Part shown: positions 42,888 through 51,028 of the stretch, piece by piece
Layout of the letters: each line of letters opens with the position of its first letter
Position numbering within the stretch: the stretch's first letter is position 1
Source of the DNA: Lachnospiraceae bacterium
Lineage (GTDB): Bacteria > Bacillota > Clostridia > Lachnospirales > Lachnospiraceae
DNA: 64,000 nt
Direction: 5' to 3'
Assembly: GCA_009774245.1 (NCBI GenBank)
Contig: VSNM01000022.1
Location: 9,591 to 73,590, forward strand
The notes under the pieces: model-generated
The model's database searches: none
Told to the model about the DNA's origin: nothing
Seen by the model: the letters and a program-made list of their open reading frames with translations, nothing else
Position numbers and translations under genes: made by a program

Positions 42888-42916
42888 TTGAAATTGTCAG
42901 ACAATGGTTCTATAAT
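42888..42916 (+). promoter_or_regulatory. promoter of the 125-aa hypothetical gene
   Basis: TTGAAA (42888-42893), 17-base spacer, TATAAT (42911-42916). Confidence 0.82.
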
Positions 42917-42944
42917 AGTAGGGTAGATGGAAAGGAGGTATTCT

Positions 42945-43322
42945 ATGGGTATATCAGCAGTTGCAGGGGGCGCAGGGTTTGGCAGCTATAGGATTTCTTC
43001 GATACATGGCAATCCCTACAGTATGGGCGCCATACAGAAGATTGGACAGAATAACGGGCGTTCTGGTAAGCCGCTTGTGATCGCATCCGAGGAGAAGGAA
43101 GCGTCGTATGTCAGGGACTACGGTGAGCTGGATGCGACGAAGAGTACGGCGAGCGGCGATTTTGCCGAGATGCTTGGCATACAGGAAAGTATTCTTTCCC
43201 GGAAAGCCGAAGGCAGGCAGACAGATTATGCTTCTTATCTGAATGACACGATCGGAATGATGGGATTACAGAACCGGCTGAGAGATCAGCTCAACGGAGC
43301 AGGATTTACTCCATTTTTATAA
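42945..43322 (+). CDS. small hypothetical protein (125 aa)
   Basis: From ATG 42945 with AAAGGAGG upstream. Begins MGISAVAGGAGFGSYRISS; low-complexity, glycine-rich start, and a mainly helical second half (SGDFAEMLGIQESILSRKAEG, TIGMMGLQNRLRDQLNGAG). No signal peptide, span or known motif. Own promoter and terminator show it is a single-gene transcript, probably well expressed. Confidence 0.75.
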   Translation: MGISAVAGGAGFGSYRISSIHGNPYSMGAIQKIGQNNGRSGKPLVIASEEKEASYVRDYGELDATKSTASGDFAEMLGIQESILSRKAEGRQTDYASYLNDTIGMMGLQNRLRDQLNGAGFTPFL

Positions 43323-43332
43323 AATAATCCTT

Positions 43333-43359
43333 AAAAAACACCCGGTAAGGGTGTTTTTT
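43333..43359 (+). terminator. terminator of the 125-aa gene
   Basis: AAAAAACACCC (43333-43343), GGTAA loop, GGGTGTTTTTT (43349-43359). Confidence 0.88.
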
Positions 43360-43360
43360 G

Positions 43361-43389
43361 TTGCAAAATATGGAAAAATGGTGTATTAT
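43361..43389 (+). promoter_or_regulatory. promoter of the L,D-transpeptidase gene
   Basis: TTGCAA (43361-43366), 17-base spacer, TATTAT (43384-43389). It lies across in-frame upstream ATG codons and so supports the GTG start at 43439. Confidence 0.7.
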
Positions 43390-43438
43390 GTCTAAATCGT
43401 GTAAAAGAATTATTTATAAAATCAGGAGGGGAATTTTC

Positions 43439-44335
43439 GTGAGAAACAATCGGGGATTAATCTGTGTTAGAAAAGCCGCTGTATTTTGTCTGGCAGTGTG
43501 CATGTGTCTGGGAATTTTGTCGGGGTGTGCCGGACTGACGGCGCAGGCCAGGGAGGCAAAGACGGCCTATCTGATTATGGTAAATCGCGCGGCAAATTGT
43601 GTGACTGTGTACGAGAGGGATGTAGACGGGGAGTTTCGTGTGCCTGTTAAAGCATTTGTATGCTCCTGTGGACGGGAGGGACATGAGACGCCGCTTGGAA
43701 CCTTTAAGACAAGCAACTATTATACGTGGAGACTGATGGTGGACGGTTCTTACGGTCAGTATGCAGTCCGTTTCAATAAGGGAATCATGTTTCACTCAGT
43801 ACCGTATTACACAAAAAATGCCGGAAATATGGAGTGGGAACAGTTTAATCTGCTGGGAGAGCCCGCGTCGCTTGGCTGTGTCAGACTGACGTGCGCGGAT
43901 GCAAAGTGGATTTATGACAACTGTGGTACGGGCACGGAGGTGATCGTGTATGACGATGCTGAGAACCCGGGACCGCTGGGAAAGCCGGAGGAGGTGAAGC
44001 TCACAGCAGAGAATCCGATGCGTCAGTGGGACCCCACTGACACGAGCAGTATGAATCCGTGGAATCAGGTGAGGCCGACGCTTTATCTGACGGGCGCTGC
44101 CGGCGGTGAGGAAGAGGAAGTGTTGATGCTTCCGGTTGGCGCGACGCAGCATGATATCTATGATGCGATCGGTCTGATGGATGTGACAAGGGGAGTCTAC
44201 CCTTCCGGTGAGTACATCATCAGCATCTCCGGAAAATATGACTTAAATCAGCAGGGAACCTATCATATATCTGTGCTCGGCGTCGGCGTGCTGGGCGTCA
44301 GAACAGAGAAAAATATGACGCTGCAGGTTATATAG
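43439..44335 (+). CDS. YkuD-type L,D-transpeptidase lipoprotein
   Basis: 298 residues from GTG 43439, 8 bases after AGGAGGGG. Signal peptide ending in lipobox LSGC (Cys30). The YkuD domain follows, with LIMVNRAANCVTVYERD, ETPLGTFKTSNYY and the active-site block HSVPYY...SLGCVRL (His and catalytic Cys present). It forms 3-3 cross-links or attaches proteins to peptidoglycan on the outer membrane face. The C-terminal 90 residues are an extra domain that may bind the wall. Monocistronic. Confidence 0.9.
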   Translation: MRNNRGLICVRKAAVFCLAVCMCLGILSGCAGLTAQAREAKTAYLIMVNRAANCVTVYERDVDGEFRVPVKAFVCSCGREGHETPLGTFKTSNYYTWRLMVDGSYGQYAVRFNKGIMFHSVPYYTKNAGNMEWEQFNLLGEPASLGCVRLTCADAKWIYDNCGTGTEVIVYDDAENPGPLGKPEEVKLTAENPMRQWDPTDTSSMNPWNQVRPTLYLTGAAGGEEEEVLMLPVGATQHDIYDAIGLMDVTRGVYPSGEYIISISGKYDLNQQGTYHISVLGVGVLGVRTEKNMTLQVI

Positions 44336-44346
44336 ATGTTGATTAG

Positions 44347-44380
44347 CGGGCAGGGGAATAAGCATCCCCTGCCCGTTTTA
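44347..44380. terminator. bidirectional terminator between convergent genes
   Basis: CGGGCAGGGGA (44347-44357) pairs with TCCCCTGCCCG (44365-44375), followed by TTTTAT on the plus strand. Confidence 0.85.
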
Positions 44381-44399
44381 TCCTTCCTGTTTACCTGTT

Positions 44400-45416
44400 T
44401 TACTTCACCTGCTCTGCAAAGGTGTTGGTTACCAGGTCCTTGTATGGCACATAATCTTCGAGTTCGCCGGCCTCCATGAGGATATTCTGCAGAAGTTTGA
44501 AGCTGTCCTCAGTGAAAACCAGATCTGTTTTCCAGGTATCCTGTGTCTGGTAGCGTGTCACGATTGTGGTGATGGTGTCAAGCTCTGTCTCTGGGAACTG
44601 TGGCTGAATAACAGATGCTATTTCTTTCGCGGAGTGTTCTGCCACATAGTCCATACCTTTTTGGAGCGCTCTGGTGAAGGCGAGAAGTGTCTCAGGGTTC
44701 TCATCGATGTAACTCTTTCTGGCGCTGAATGCGGTGTAGGGCACATAGCCGGAATCGACGCCGAGAGAGGCGACGATGTACCCCTTCTGCTGCGTTTCCA
44801 GAGAGGTGGCGTGAGGTTCAAACTCGACCGTAAAGTCAGCATATCCGGCATCTCCTTCCTTTGCGCCTGCAAAGGCCGCTGCGGTGGAGCCGAAATCAAT
44901 GCTTGTGTCAATGGTGAGATCTGAGTCGGGATCAATTCGGTTTAACTTGAGAATATACTCAAAGACCATCTGCGGCATACCGCCTTTGCGTCCGCCAAGG
45001 ACATAGGTGCCCTTGAGCATATCCCAGCTGAAATGATCAACAGGAGTCCTGCTCACGAGGAAATTGCCGGCGCGCTGGGTTAGCTGTGCAAAATTGACAG
45101 CGTAGTCCTGTGCCCCCTGCAGGTATGTATATATAGACGCTTCGCTTCCCATAAAGCCGATGTCCGCCTCACCTGTGAGCAGCGCTGTCATGGTCTTGTC
45201 TGCGCCGTAGCCGGTCACGAGTTCGAGGTTGATGCCCTCGTCCGCAAAATATCCCTCCTCGATGGCAACGTACATTGGCGCATAGAAGATGGAGTGCGCT
45301 ACCTCATTCAGGACTACTTTTTTCCCGGATTCAGCGGAGTCCGTTTTTGGACTGCATCCACTGAGGAGCGCGGCGGTGAGGAGCGCGACTGTTATGATTC
45401 TTATTATGTTTTTCAT
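44400..45416 (-). CDS. ABC-transporter substrate-binding lipoprotein, NMT1/SsuA-like
   Basis: 338 residues from the ATG at 45416-45414 with GGGAGAA upstream. Lipobox LSGC with Cys21. The periplasmic-binding type 2 domain resembles SsuA/TauA/ThiY proteins: VVLNEVAHSIFYAPMYVAIEEGYFADEGINLELVTG split as YAPMYVAIEEGYFADEGI, then TALLTGEADIGFMGSEASI. Such proteins deliver sulfonates, pyrimidine precursors or nitrate-like anions to an ABC importer. No permease or ATPase gene is adjacent. Substrate unknown. Confidence 0.88.
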   Translation of the reverse strand: MKNIIRIITVALLTAALLSGCSPKTDSAESGKKVVLNEVAHSIFYAPMYVAIEEGYFADEGINLELVTGYGADKTMTALLTGEADIGFMGSEASIYTYLQGAQDYAVNFAQLTQRAGNFLVSRTPVDHFSWDMLKGTYVLGGRKGGMPQMVFEYILKLNRIDPDSDLTIDTSIDFGSTAAAFAGAKEGDAGYADFTVEFEPHATSLETQQKGYIVASLGVDSGYVPYTAFSARKSYIDENPETLLAFTRALQKGMDYVAEHSAKEIASVIQPQFPETELDTITTIVTRYQTQDTWKTDLVFTEDSFKLLQNILMEAGELEDYVPYKDLVTNTFAEQVK

Positions 45417-45461
45417 AATTTCTCCCAATAAGTTGTTTGGATTATCATATGCACAAAGTGA

Positions 45462-45616
45462 CATAAGGGTTACAGTTCAGCCTTGAACTTCGCACTACGC
45501 TGTGAAGTTCGTGAGAAAGCGTGGAGGTTGAGATGCATCAAGCTATCGCGAAGCGATTTTGCATGGCTTGATGCTTGTAACAGGAAGCCGAAGGCTGAAC
45601 TGTTACGCATAAGGGT
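45462..45616. mobile_element. MITE-like 137-bp palindromic element with 9-bp target duplication
   Basis: Element 45471-45607 has terminal inverted repeats (ACAGTTCAGCCTT at the left, AAGGCTGAACTGT at the right) and internal nested hairpins (GCATCAAGC/GCTTGATGC, GAACTTCGCA/TGTGAAGTTC). It is flanked by direct repeats CATAAGGGT at 45462-45470 and 45608-45616. It has no open frame. This is what a non-autonomous miniature transposon insertion looks like; the family of the mobilising transposase is not known. Confidence 0.75.
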
Positions 45617-45724
45617 GATAAAAATAAGGAAAAGAATTGAAACGATGTCATTTCAATGATATAATTTTAAAGATTCTATAAAAAAATTTATAAAAAACGG
45701 GAAATAATATAAAGGAAGAAAAAC

Positions 45725-48277
45725 ATGGGACTTTATGATACATTAAATGAACAGCAGAAAAAGGGCGTTTTTACCACGGAAGGACCGGTGCTGCTCCTTG
45801 CGGGTGCAGGCAGTGGCAAGACGAGCGTGCTCACGAGACGCATCGCATACCTGATCGAGAGTATGGGCGTGAACGCATGGAATATTCTGGCGATCACCTT
45901 CACCAATAAGGCGGCCGGCGAGATGCGCGACAGAGTGAACGCTCTCGTCGGGTATGGAGCGGAGAGCATCTGGGTATCTACATTTCACTCGACCTGTGTA
46001 CGGATTCTGAGGAGACATATCGATCGGCTGGGATATGACAACAGCTTCACGATCTATGACGCGGATGATTCCAAGAGTGTCATGAAGGATGTGTGCAAAC
46101 GATTGGAGATTGACACAAAGCAGTTGAAGGAAAAGACGATCCTGGGGGCGATTTCCTCCGCGAAGGATAATCTGATCTCGACGACGGAGTACGAGATGGC
46201 GGCGGCAGGGGATTATCTGAAAAAGAAGATATCGGCTGCGTATGCGGAGTATCAGCTTACGATGAAGAAAAATAACGCGCTTGATTTTGATGATTTGATC
46301 GTAAAGACGGTGGAGCTTTTTAAGAGCTGTCCGGAGGTGCTGGAGAATTACCAGAACCGATTTCAGTATATTATGGTCGATGAGTATCAGGATACGAACA
46401 CAGCGCAGTTTGAGTTGATCAGGCTGCTGGCGCAGCGCAGCAGAAACCTCTGCGTGGTGGGGGACGATGATCAGTCTATCTACAAGTTTCGCGGGGCAAA
46501 CATTAGAAATATTCTTGACTTTGAGCAGGTGTATCCGGAGGCGGCTGTGATCAAGCTCGAACAAAATTACCGCTCTACCCAGAATATCCTGGATGCCGCA
46601 AATGCGGTGATCGGGAACAATACCAGAAGAAAGTCGAAAGTGCTCTGGACGGAGCATGGAACCGGCAACCGCATTCATTTCAGGGCTTTCGACACGGCCT
46701 ACGAGGAGGCAGAATACATAGCGGGTGATATCAAACGCAAGAAGCGGGAGGTTGTCAGTGATTACAGGGATTGCGCAGTGCTCTACAGGACAAATGCGCA
46801 GTCGCGCCTGCTCGAGGAGAGTTTTATCGCACTGAATATTCCCTACAATGTGGTGGGTGGCGTCAATTTCTATGCGCGCAGAGAGATCAAGGATATCCTG
46901 GCGTATCTCAAGACGATTGACAACGGCAGGGACGATCTGGCAGTCAGGCGTATCATCAATGTGCCAAAGCGTGGAATCGGTGCGGCCAGCATTGCCAAGG
47001 TGCAGGATTACGCCGATCACATGGGGCTGAGCTTTTATGAGGCATTGCAGCAGGTGGATGAGATACCGGCGTTAGGAAAGGGAAAGTCCGCAGAGAAACT
47101 CAGGGATTTTGCGACGATGATACGTGTGTTTCGGACAAAGCAGCAGAATGAATCGCTTGAGGACCTGATCACGGATGTGATCGAGACGACCGGCTATGTG
47201 AAGGAGCTTGAGGAGTCCGATGAGGAGGACGCACAGGACCGGATTGACAATATTGATGAGCTGATCACGAAAATAGTAAGCTTTGAGATGGAGCGCGAGA
47301 AGCTCGGCGAGGAGGCCTCGCTGTCCGCATTTCTTGAGGAGGTAGCTCTGGTAGCTGATATCGATAATGTGGATGGAGATGACAATCGGGTGTTATTGAT
47401 GACATTACACAGTGCAAAGGGACTTGAATTTTCCAGTGTGTATCTGTCGGGCCTGGAGGATGGAATCTTTCCGAGCTACATGGCAATCACCTCGGATGAT
47501 CCGGAGGGCGTCGAGGAAGAACGTCGTCTTGCTTATGTGGGAATCACGCGCGCGAAGGAGGATTTGACGATCACGTATGCGAAGGCGCGTATGATCAGGG
47601 GTGAGACGCAGTACAATGCAGTCAGCCGTTTTGTCAGGGAAATACCAGACAAGCTTCTTGACAGCAAGATTCCCGGTGCGAAGCGCTGGGATGAGGAAGA
47701 ATATGCCGTTGATTCTTATGAGCGGAATATTTTTCAGGCGAAGCCTTTTCAGACGGGCACGGAGACAGGAAGCGGGGCGTTGCGTGATACAGTTTTTGAC
47801 AAGCCGCGCAATCACTGGGAGGAAGCGGCGGATTTGCTGACATCTGCAAGTCGGCAGACAGCAGGGGGAGCGGCTCCGAAAGTATCCACACCGACATCAG
47901 GAAGGTCAGCAGGCGTCAGTGGGGGCGGGACAACATCGGCGGCTGGCAGGTCGGTAGCACGGCAGTCAGATGCCGGGAGGGATTTGTCCGAGATCCTGAC
48001 GTCGCGTCCGAAGGCTGTTGCCAAAAAGAAGGAGACTCCCGCGGCAAACAAGCCGTACATCGCAAAATCCCTGGATGGACTGACAAAGGGAGCGCCCGCG
48101 ATCACGGCAGACGAGCTGGGTTACGCGGAGGGCGACCGCGTGCGCCATATCAAGTATGGCGAGGGCACTGTGTTGACAATCGTGCAGGATACGAGGGATT
48201 TCAAGGTGACAGTGGCGTTTGACGCGTATGGAAATAAAATCATGTACGCGGCGTTTGCGAAGCTGAAAAAAATGTGA
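45725..48277 (+). CDS. pcrA: ATP-dependent DNA helicase PcrA (UvrD/Rep superfamily 1)
   Basis: 850 residues. Helicase motifs: I LAGAGSGKTS, Ia TFTNKAAGEM, II VDEYQDTN, III VVGDDDQSIYKFRGA, IV VLYRTNAQSR, V LMTLHSAKGLEF, VI EERRLAYVGITRAKE. The C-terminal 75 residues (ADELGYAEGDRVRHIKYGEGTV and on) are the Tudor-like RNA-polymerase-binding domain of PcrA, linked by a Ser/Gly/Thr-rich stretch. Works in replication restart and transcription-coupled repair. Normal for Firmicutes, a little longer than Bacillus PcrA. Confidence 0.96.
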   Translation: MGLYDTLNEQQKKGVFTTEGPVLLLAGAGSGKTSVLTRRIAYLIESMGVNAWNILAITFTNKAAGEMRDRVNALVGYGAESIWVSTFHSTCVRILRRHIDRLGYDNSFTIYDADDSKSVMKDVCKRLEIDTKQLKEKTILGAISSAKDNLISTTEYEMAAAGDYLKKKISAAYAEYQLTMKKNNALDFDDLIVKTVELFKSCPEVLENYQNRFQYIMVDEYQDTNTAQFELIRLLAQRSRNLCVVGDDDQSIYKFRGANIRNILDFEQVYPEAAVIKLEQNYRSTQNILDAANAVIGNNTRRKSKVLWTEHGTGNRIHFRAFDTAYEEAEYIAGDIKRKKREVVSDYRDCAVLYRTNAQSRLLEESFIALNIPYNVVGGVNFYARREIKDILAYLKTIDNGRDDLAVRRIINVPKRGIGAASIAKVQDYADHMGLSFYEALQQVDEIPALGKGKSAEKLRDFATMIRVFRTKQQNESLEDLITDVIETTGYVKELEESDEEDAQDRIDNIDELITKIVSFEMEREKLGEEASLSAFLEEVALVADIDNVDGDDNRVLLMTLHSAKGLEFSSVYLSGLEDGIFPSYMAITSDDPEGVEEERRLAYVGITRAKEDLTITYAKARMIRGETQYNAVSRFVREIPDKLLDSKIPGAKRWDEEEYAVDSYERNIFQAKPFQTGTETGSGALRDTVFDKPRNHWEEAADLLTSASRQTAGGAAPKVSTPTSGRSAGVSGGGTTSAAGRSVARQSDAGRDLSEILTSRPKAVAKKKETPAANKPYIAKSLDGLTKGAPAITADELGYAEGDRVRHIKYGEGTVLTIVQDTRDFKVTVAFDAYGNKIMYAAFAKLKKM

Positions 48278-48367
48278 AAAAATGTGATAAAAATTCCAGG
48301 TTGAAATTTCTGTCCAATATTGGTAGAATTAAGTTTGTATTACAAAAAGGAAAGGAAGAGGCACGCA

Positions 48368-49933
48368 ATGAAAAAAGTATTGATAATAGGAGCCGGACCT
48401 GCCGGATTGACTGCTGCGTATGAGTTATTGCACCGGGCAAAGGGAGAATACGAGGTAATTGTATTTGAGGAGAGCAGCGATATGGGAGGAATTTCCAGGA
48501 CTGTCAATTACAAGGGAAACCGTATGGATATGGGTGGACACCGCTTCTTTTCCAAAGTATCCAGGGTAAACGAATGGTGGGAGACGATGCTGCCGATGCA
48601 GGGAGCGCCCTCGATGGATGATATTGCGGTGGAGCGCAGGATTCCGCTTGCGAAGGGAGGACCTGATCCCGAAAAGACGGACCGCGTTATGCTGCATCGC
48701 AACCGTGTGTCGCGCATTTACTTTGACAATAAATTTTATGACTACCCCATTCAGTTAAAGCCGGAGCTTTTTATCAATATGGGACTTGTCAATACGCTGC
48801 AGGCGATGTTCAGCTATCTGGGCAGTGTGATCCACAAGCGCGAGGAGAAGTCGTTGGAGGATTTCTATATCAACCGCTTTGGAAAAAAGCTCTATTCTAT
48901 GTTTTTTGAAAATTATACAGAAAGCTTATGGGGGCGCCACCCGAGTGAGATTGATCCGAGCTGGGGGGCGCAGCGCGCCAAGGGACTGTCCGTCATGGCC
49001 ATCATCAAGGATGTATTTGGCAAAATGCTCCCCAAAAAGAAGGCGGACCGTCATGTGGAGACTTCCCTGATCGAGGCTTTTCAGTATCCAAAGCTTGGCC
49101 CCGGCCAGCTGTGGGACGTCACAGCCTCGGAGGTCGAGAAATTGGGCGGCACGATCTTGAAAAATGCGAAGGTGACAGGCATTCTTAAGAATGAACAGCA
49201 GGTGATCACAAGTCTTTGTTACAGACAGGACGGCGAGGATAAGCGCATGGAGGGCGACATCGTTATTTCTTCTATGCCGCTCAAGGACCTGATCGAGGGA
49301 ATGAATGATGTGCCGGCTGAGCCCTTGCGCATCGCAAAAGGACTTCCCTACAGGGATTATAGGACGCTGGGAGTTCTCGTTCCCAGATTAAACCTAAAGA
49401 ACAAGACCAAGATAAAGACAGTAGGAAATATTGTGCCTGACAACTGGGTGTATGTGCACGACCGTTCTGTCAAGATGGGACGGCTGCAGATTTACAATAA
49501 CTGGTCTCCGTATATGGTCAGTGATCTGGAACATACGGTCTGGGTGGGGTTGGAGTACTTCTGCACGGAGGACGATGATTTCTGGAATATGACTGACGAT
49601 GAGTTCACGAGGCTTGGCATCACAGAGATGGTCAAGATGGGACTGATCGACAGCAAGGAGCTGGTGCTCGACGCCCATGCGGAGCGGGTGAAAAAGGCGT
49701 ATCCCGCGTACTTTGACACGTATGAGGAGATCGACAAGCTGATCGCGTATATCAATACGATCGACAATTTGTACTGTGTAGGACGGAACGGACAGCACAG
49801 GTACAACAATATCGATCATTCCATGATGACTTCCTTTGAGACGGTTGACAATATACTGAGTGGCAAAAAGGACAAGTCCAATATATGGAATGTAAATACA
49901 GAAAAAGAGTATCATGAAAAAAAGGAACAGTGA
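48368..49933 (+). CDS. FAD/NAD(P)-dependent oxidoreductase, amine-oxidase/UDP-galactopyranose-mutase-like
   Basis: 521 residues from ATG 48368. N-terminal dinucleotide fold LIIGAGPAGLTAAYELL, then EESSDMGGISRT and MDMGGHRFFS, and C-terminal GRNGQHRYNNIDHSM, the last typical of UDP-galactopyranose mutase-like and protoporphyrinogen-oxidase-like proteins used in glycan metabolism. Residues WGRHPSEIDPSWGAQR form the substrate side. Exact reaction not assigned. Next to a radical SAM protein and a DUF6044-like membrane protein on the opposite strand. Confidence 0.82.
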   Translation: MKKVLIIGAGPAGLTAAYELLHRAKGEYEVIVFEESSDMGGISRTVNYKGNRMDMGGHRFFSKVSRVNEWWETMLPMQGAPSMDDIAVERRIPLAKGGPDPEKTDRVMLHRNRVSRIYFDNKFYDYPIQLKPELFINMGLVNTLQAMFSYLGSVIHKREEKSLEDFYINRFGKKLYSMFFENYTESLWGRHPSEIDPSWGAQRAKGLSVMAIIKDVFGKMLPKKKADRHVETSLIEAFQYPKLGPGQLWDVTASEVEKLGGTILKNAKVTGILKNEQQVITSLCYRQDGEDKRMEGDIVISSMPLKDLIEGMNDVPAEPLRIAKGLPYRDYRTLGVLVPRLNLKNKTKIKTVGNIVPDNWVYVHDRSVKMGRLQIYNNWSPYMVSDLEHTVWVGLEYFCTEDDDFWNMTDDEFTRLGITEMVKMGLIDSKELVLDAHAERVKKAYPAYFDTYEEIDKLIAYINTIDNLYCVGRNGQHRYNNIDHSMMTSFETVDNILSGKKDKSNIWNVNTEKEYHEKKEQ

Positions 49934-49951
49934 GAAACTGCTCCTTTTTTG
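49917..49951. terminator. terminator between convergent FAD oxidoreductase and radical SAM genes
   Basis: A-rich arm with AGGA-A-CAG (up to 49930) pairs with CTG-C-TCCTTTTTT (49938-49950) around a 7-base loop; overlaps the oxidoreductase stop. Confidence 0.75.
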
Positions 49952-49956
49952 TTAAA

Positions 49957-50937
49957 TCATTTTTTAAAGATGGATTGTCTGGCACCGTGCAGTGTCTCAT
50001 TATTTTTCAGGATATCATTCACGGCGTCCATGCGAAGGCCTGCGTCGATAAAGTCACAATGCTTGCAGAAGGGATAGTGCTGTCTGCCGTTTTGAATCTG
50101 CTTGCGCAATTCCTGGTATTTGGGACTGTTCCATGCGTCCTTCACTGTCATCTCATGCAGATCGCCAAAATCTGTCACTTCAAAATTGTCGCAGCAGCAG
50201 ATGCCAAGCTTACCGTTTGGCATAATCCACATATCTGTAAACGGCATCAGACAGGTCTCCTTAATCACTTTTTTTGTCGCCTGTTTGTTCGGCGCTGAGC
50301 CGGCACGGTTTGTGAGCACTTCCTTTAAATAGCGCATCTGTATCAGGATATCTACATCTTTAAACTCATCGGGATGTGCTTTTACGTAGGCGTAGATTTT
50401 TTTGACATTATCATGCAGCTTCATGTCGAGACAATAATTGTTGATGATCAGCTGGTCGACATAGGGAATGATGGATTTAGTCTTTTTGATGTCAAGCAGC
50501 AGGCCGTTTGTGGACATAAAGATAAAGGCATGGGGCAATTTTTCCCTCGCGTATTTGTGAAATTCGACGATCCGGGTATCGAGCCAGGGCTCGTTGTTTC
50601 CATACAGTGTCAGATGCCCGCGATAGTCCCAGTCGGCAAGTTGGTCGATAATGCTGTAGTAAAGTTCATCCTCCATGCGCTTGTAAGGGCGCTTCTCCGC
50701 ATTTTTGTTCGCTGTGCAGAACTCGCAGGTGGAGTTGCAGCGGTTGATTGTCTCGAGATTGATGACATTTGGCTTTGGAATTTCACTGCTGTGTAGAAAA
50801 TAGTCAATATATTTCTTCTGCGATTTGCTTCGTGTGATAAACTGTAATTTTAAATAGCTCTCGCTTGACAGACGCGGCAGGTACTTTCGTGCATTCCAGC
50901 CAAGCCTCCCGGCGAAATTATGAATCCGTATTGGCAT
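49957..50937 (-). CDS. radical SAM protein with SPASM-type C-terminus
   Basis: 326 residues. The Fe-S/SAM motif CNSTCEFC (Cys67, 71, 74) is in the usual CxxxCxxC form. Barrel features YGNNEPWLD and MSTNGLLLD follow. The C-terminus has the SPASM pattern GICCCDNFEVTDFGDL, then FCKHCD. SPASM proteins bind extra Fe-S clusters and often modify peptides or sugars. There is no precursor-peptide gene next to it. Substrate unknown; context of envelope-like genes gives only a hint. Confidence 0.88.
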   Translation of the reverse strand: MPIRIHNFAGRLGWNARKYLPRLSSESYLKLQFITRSKSQKKYIDYFLHSSEIPKPNVINLETINRCNSTCEFCTANKNAEKRPYKRMEDELYYSIIDQLADWDYRGHLTLYGNNEPWLDTRIVEFHKYAREKLPHAFIFMSTNGLLLDIKKTKSIIPYVDQLIINNYCLDMKLHDNVKKIYAYVKAHPDEFKDVDILIQMRYLKEVLTNRAGSAPNKQATKKVIKETCLMPFTDMWIMPNGKLGICCCDNFEVTDFGDLHEMTVKDAWNSPKYQELRKQIQNGRQHYPFCKHCDFIDAGLRMDAVNDILKNNETLHGARQSIFKK

Positions 50938-51028
50938 AAAAACTCCTCACTTTTCTTATCTTAAATATGAACGTGTTGAAATAAAAGTATTATACTGCTT
51001 TACTATATGGTTGTCAACTCTGGCCAAA

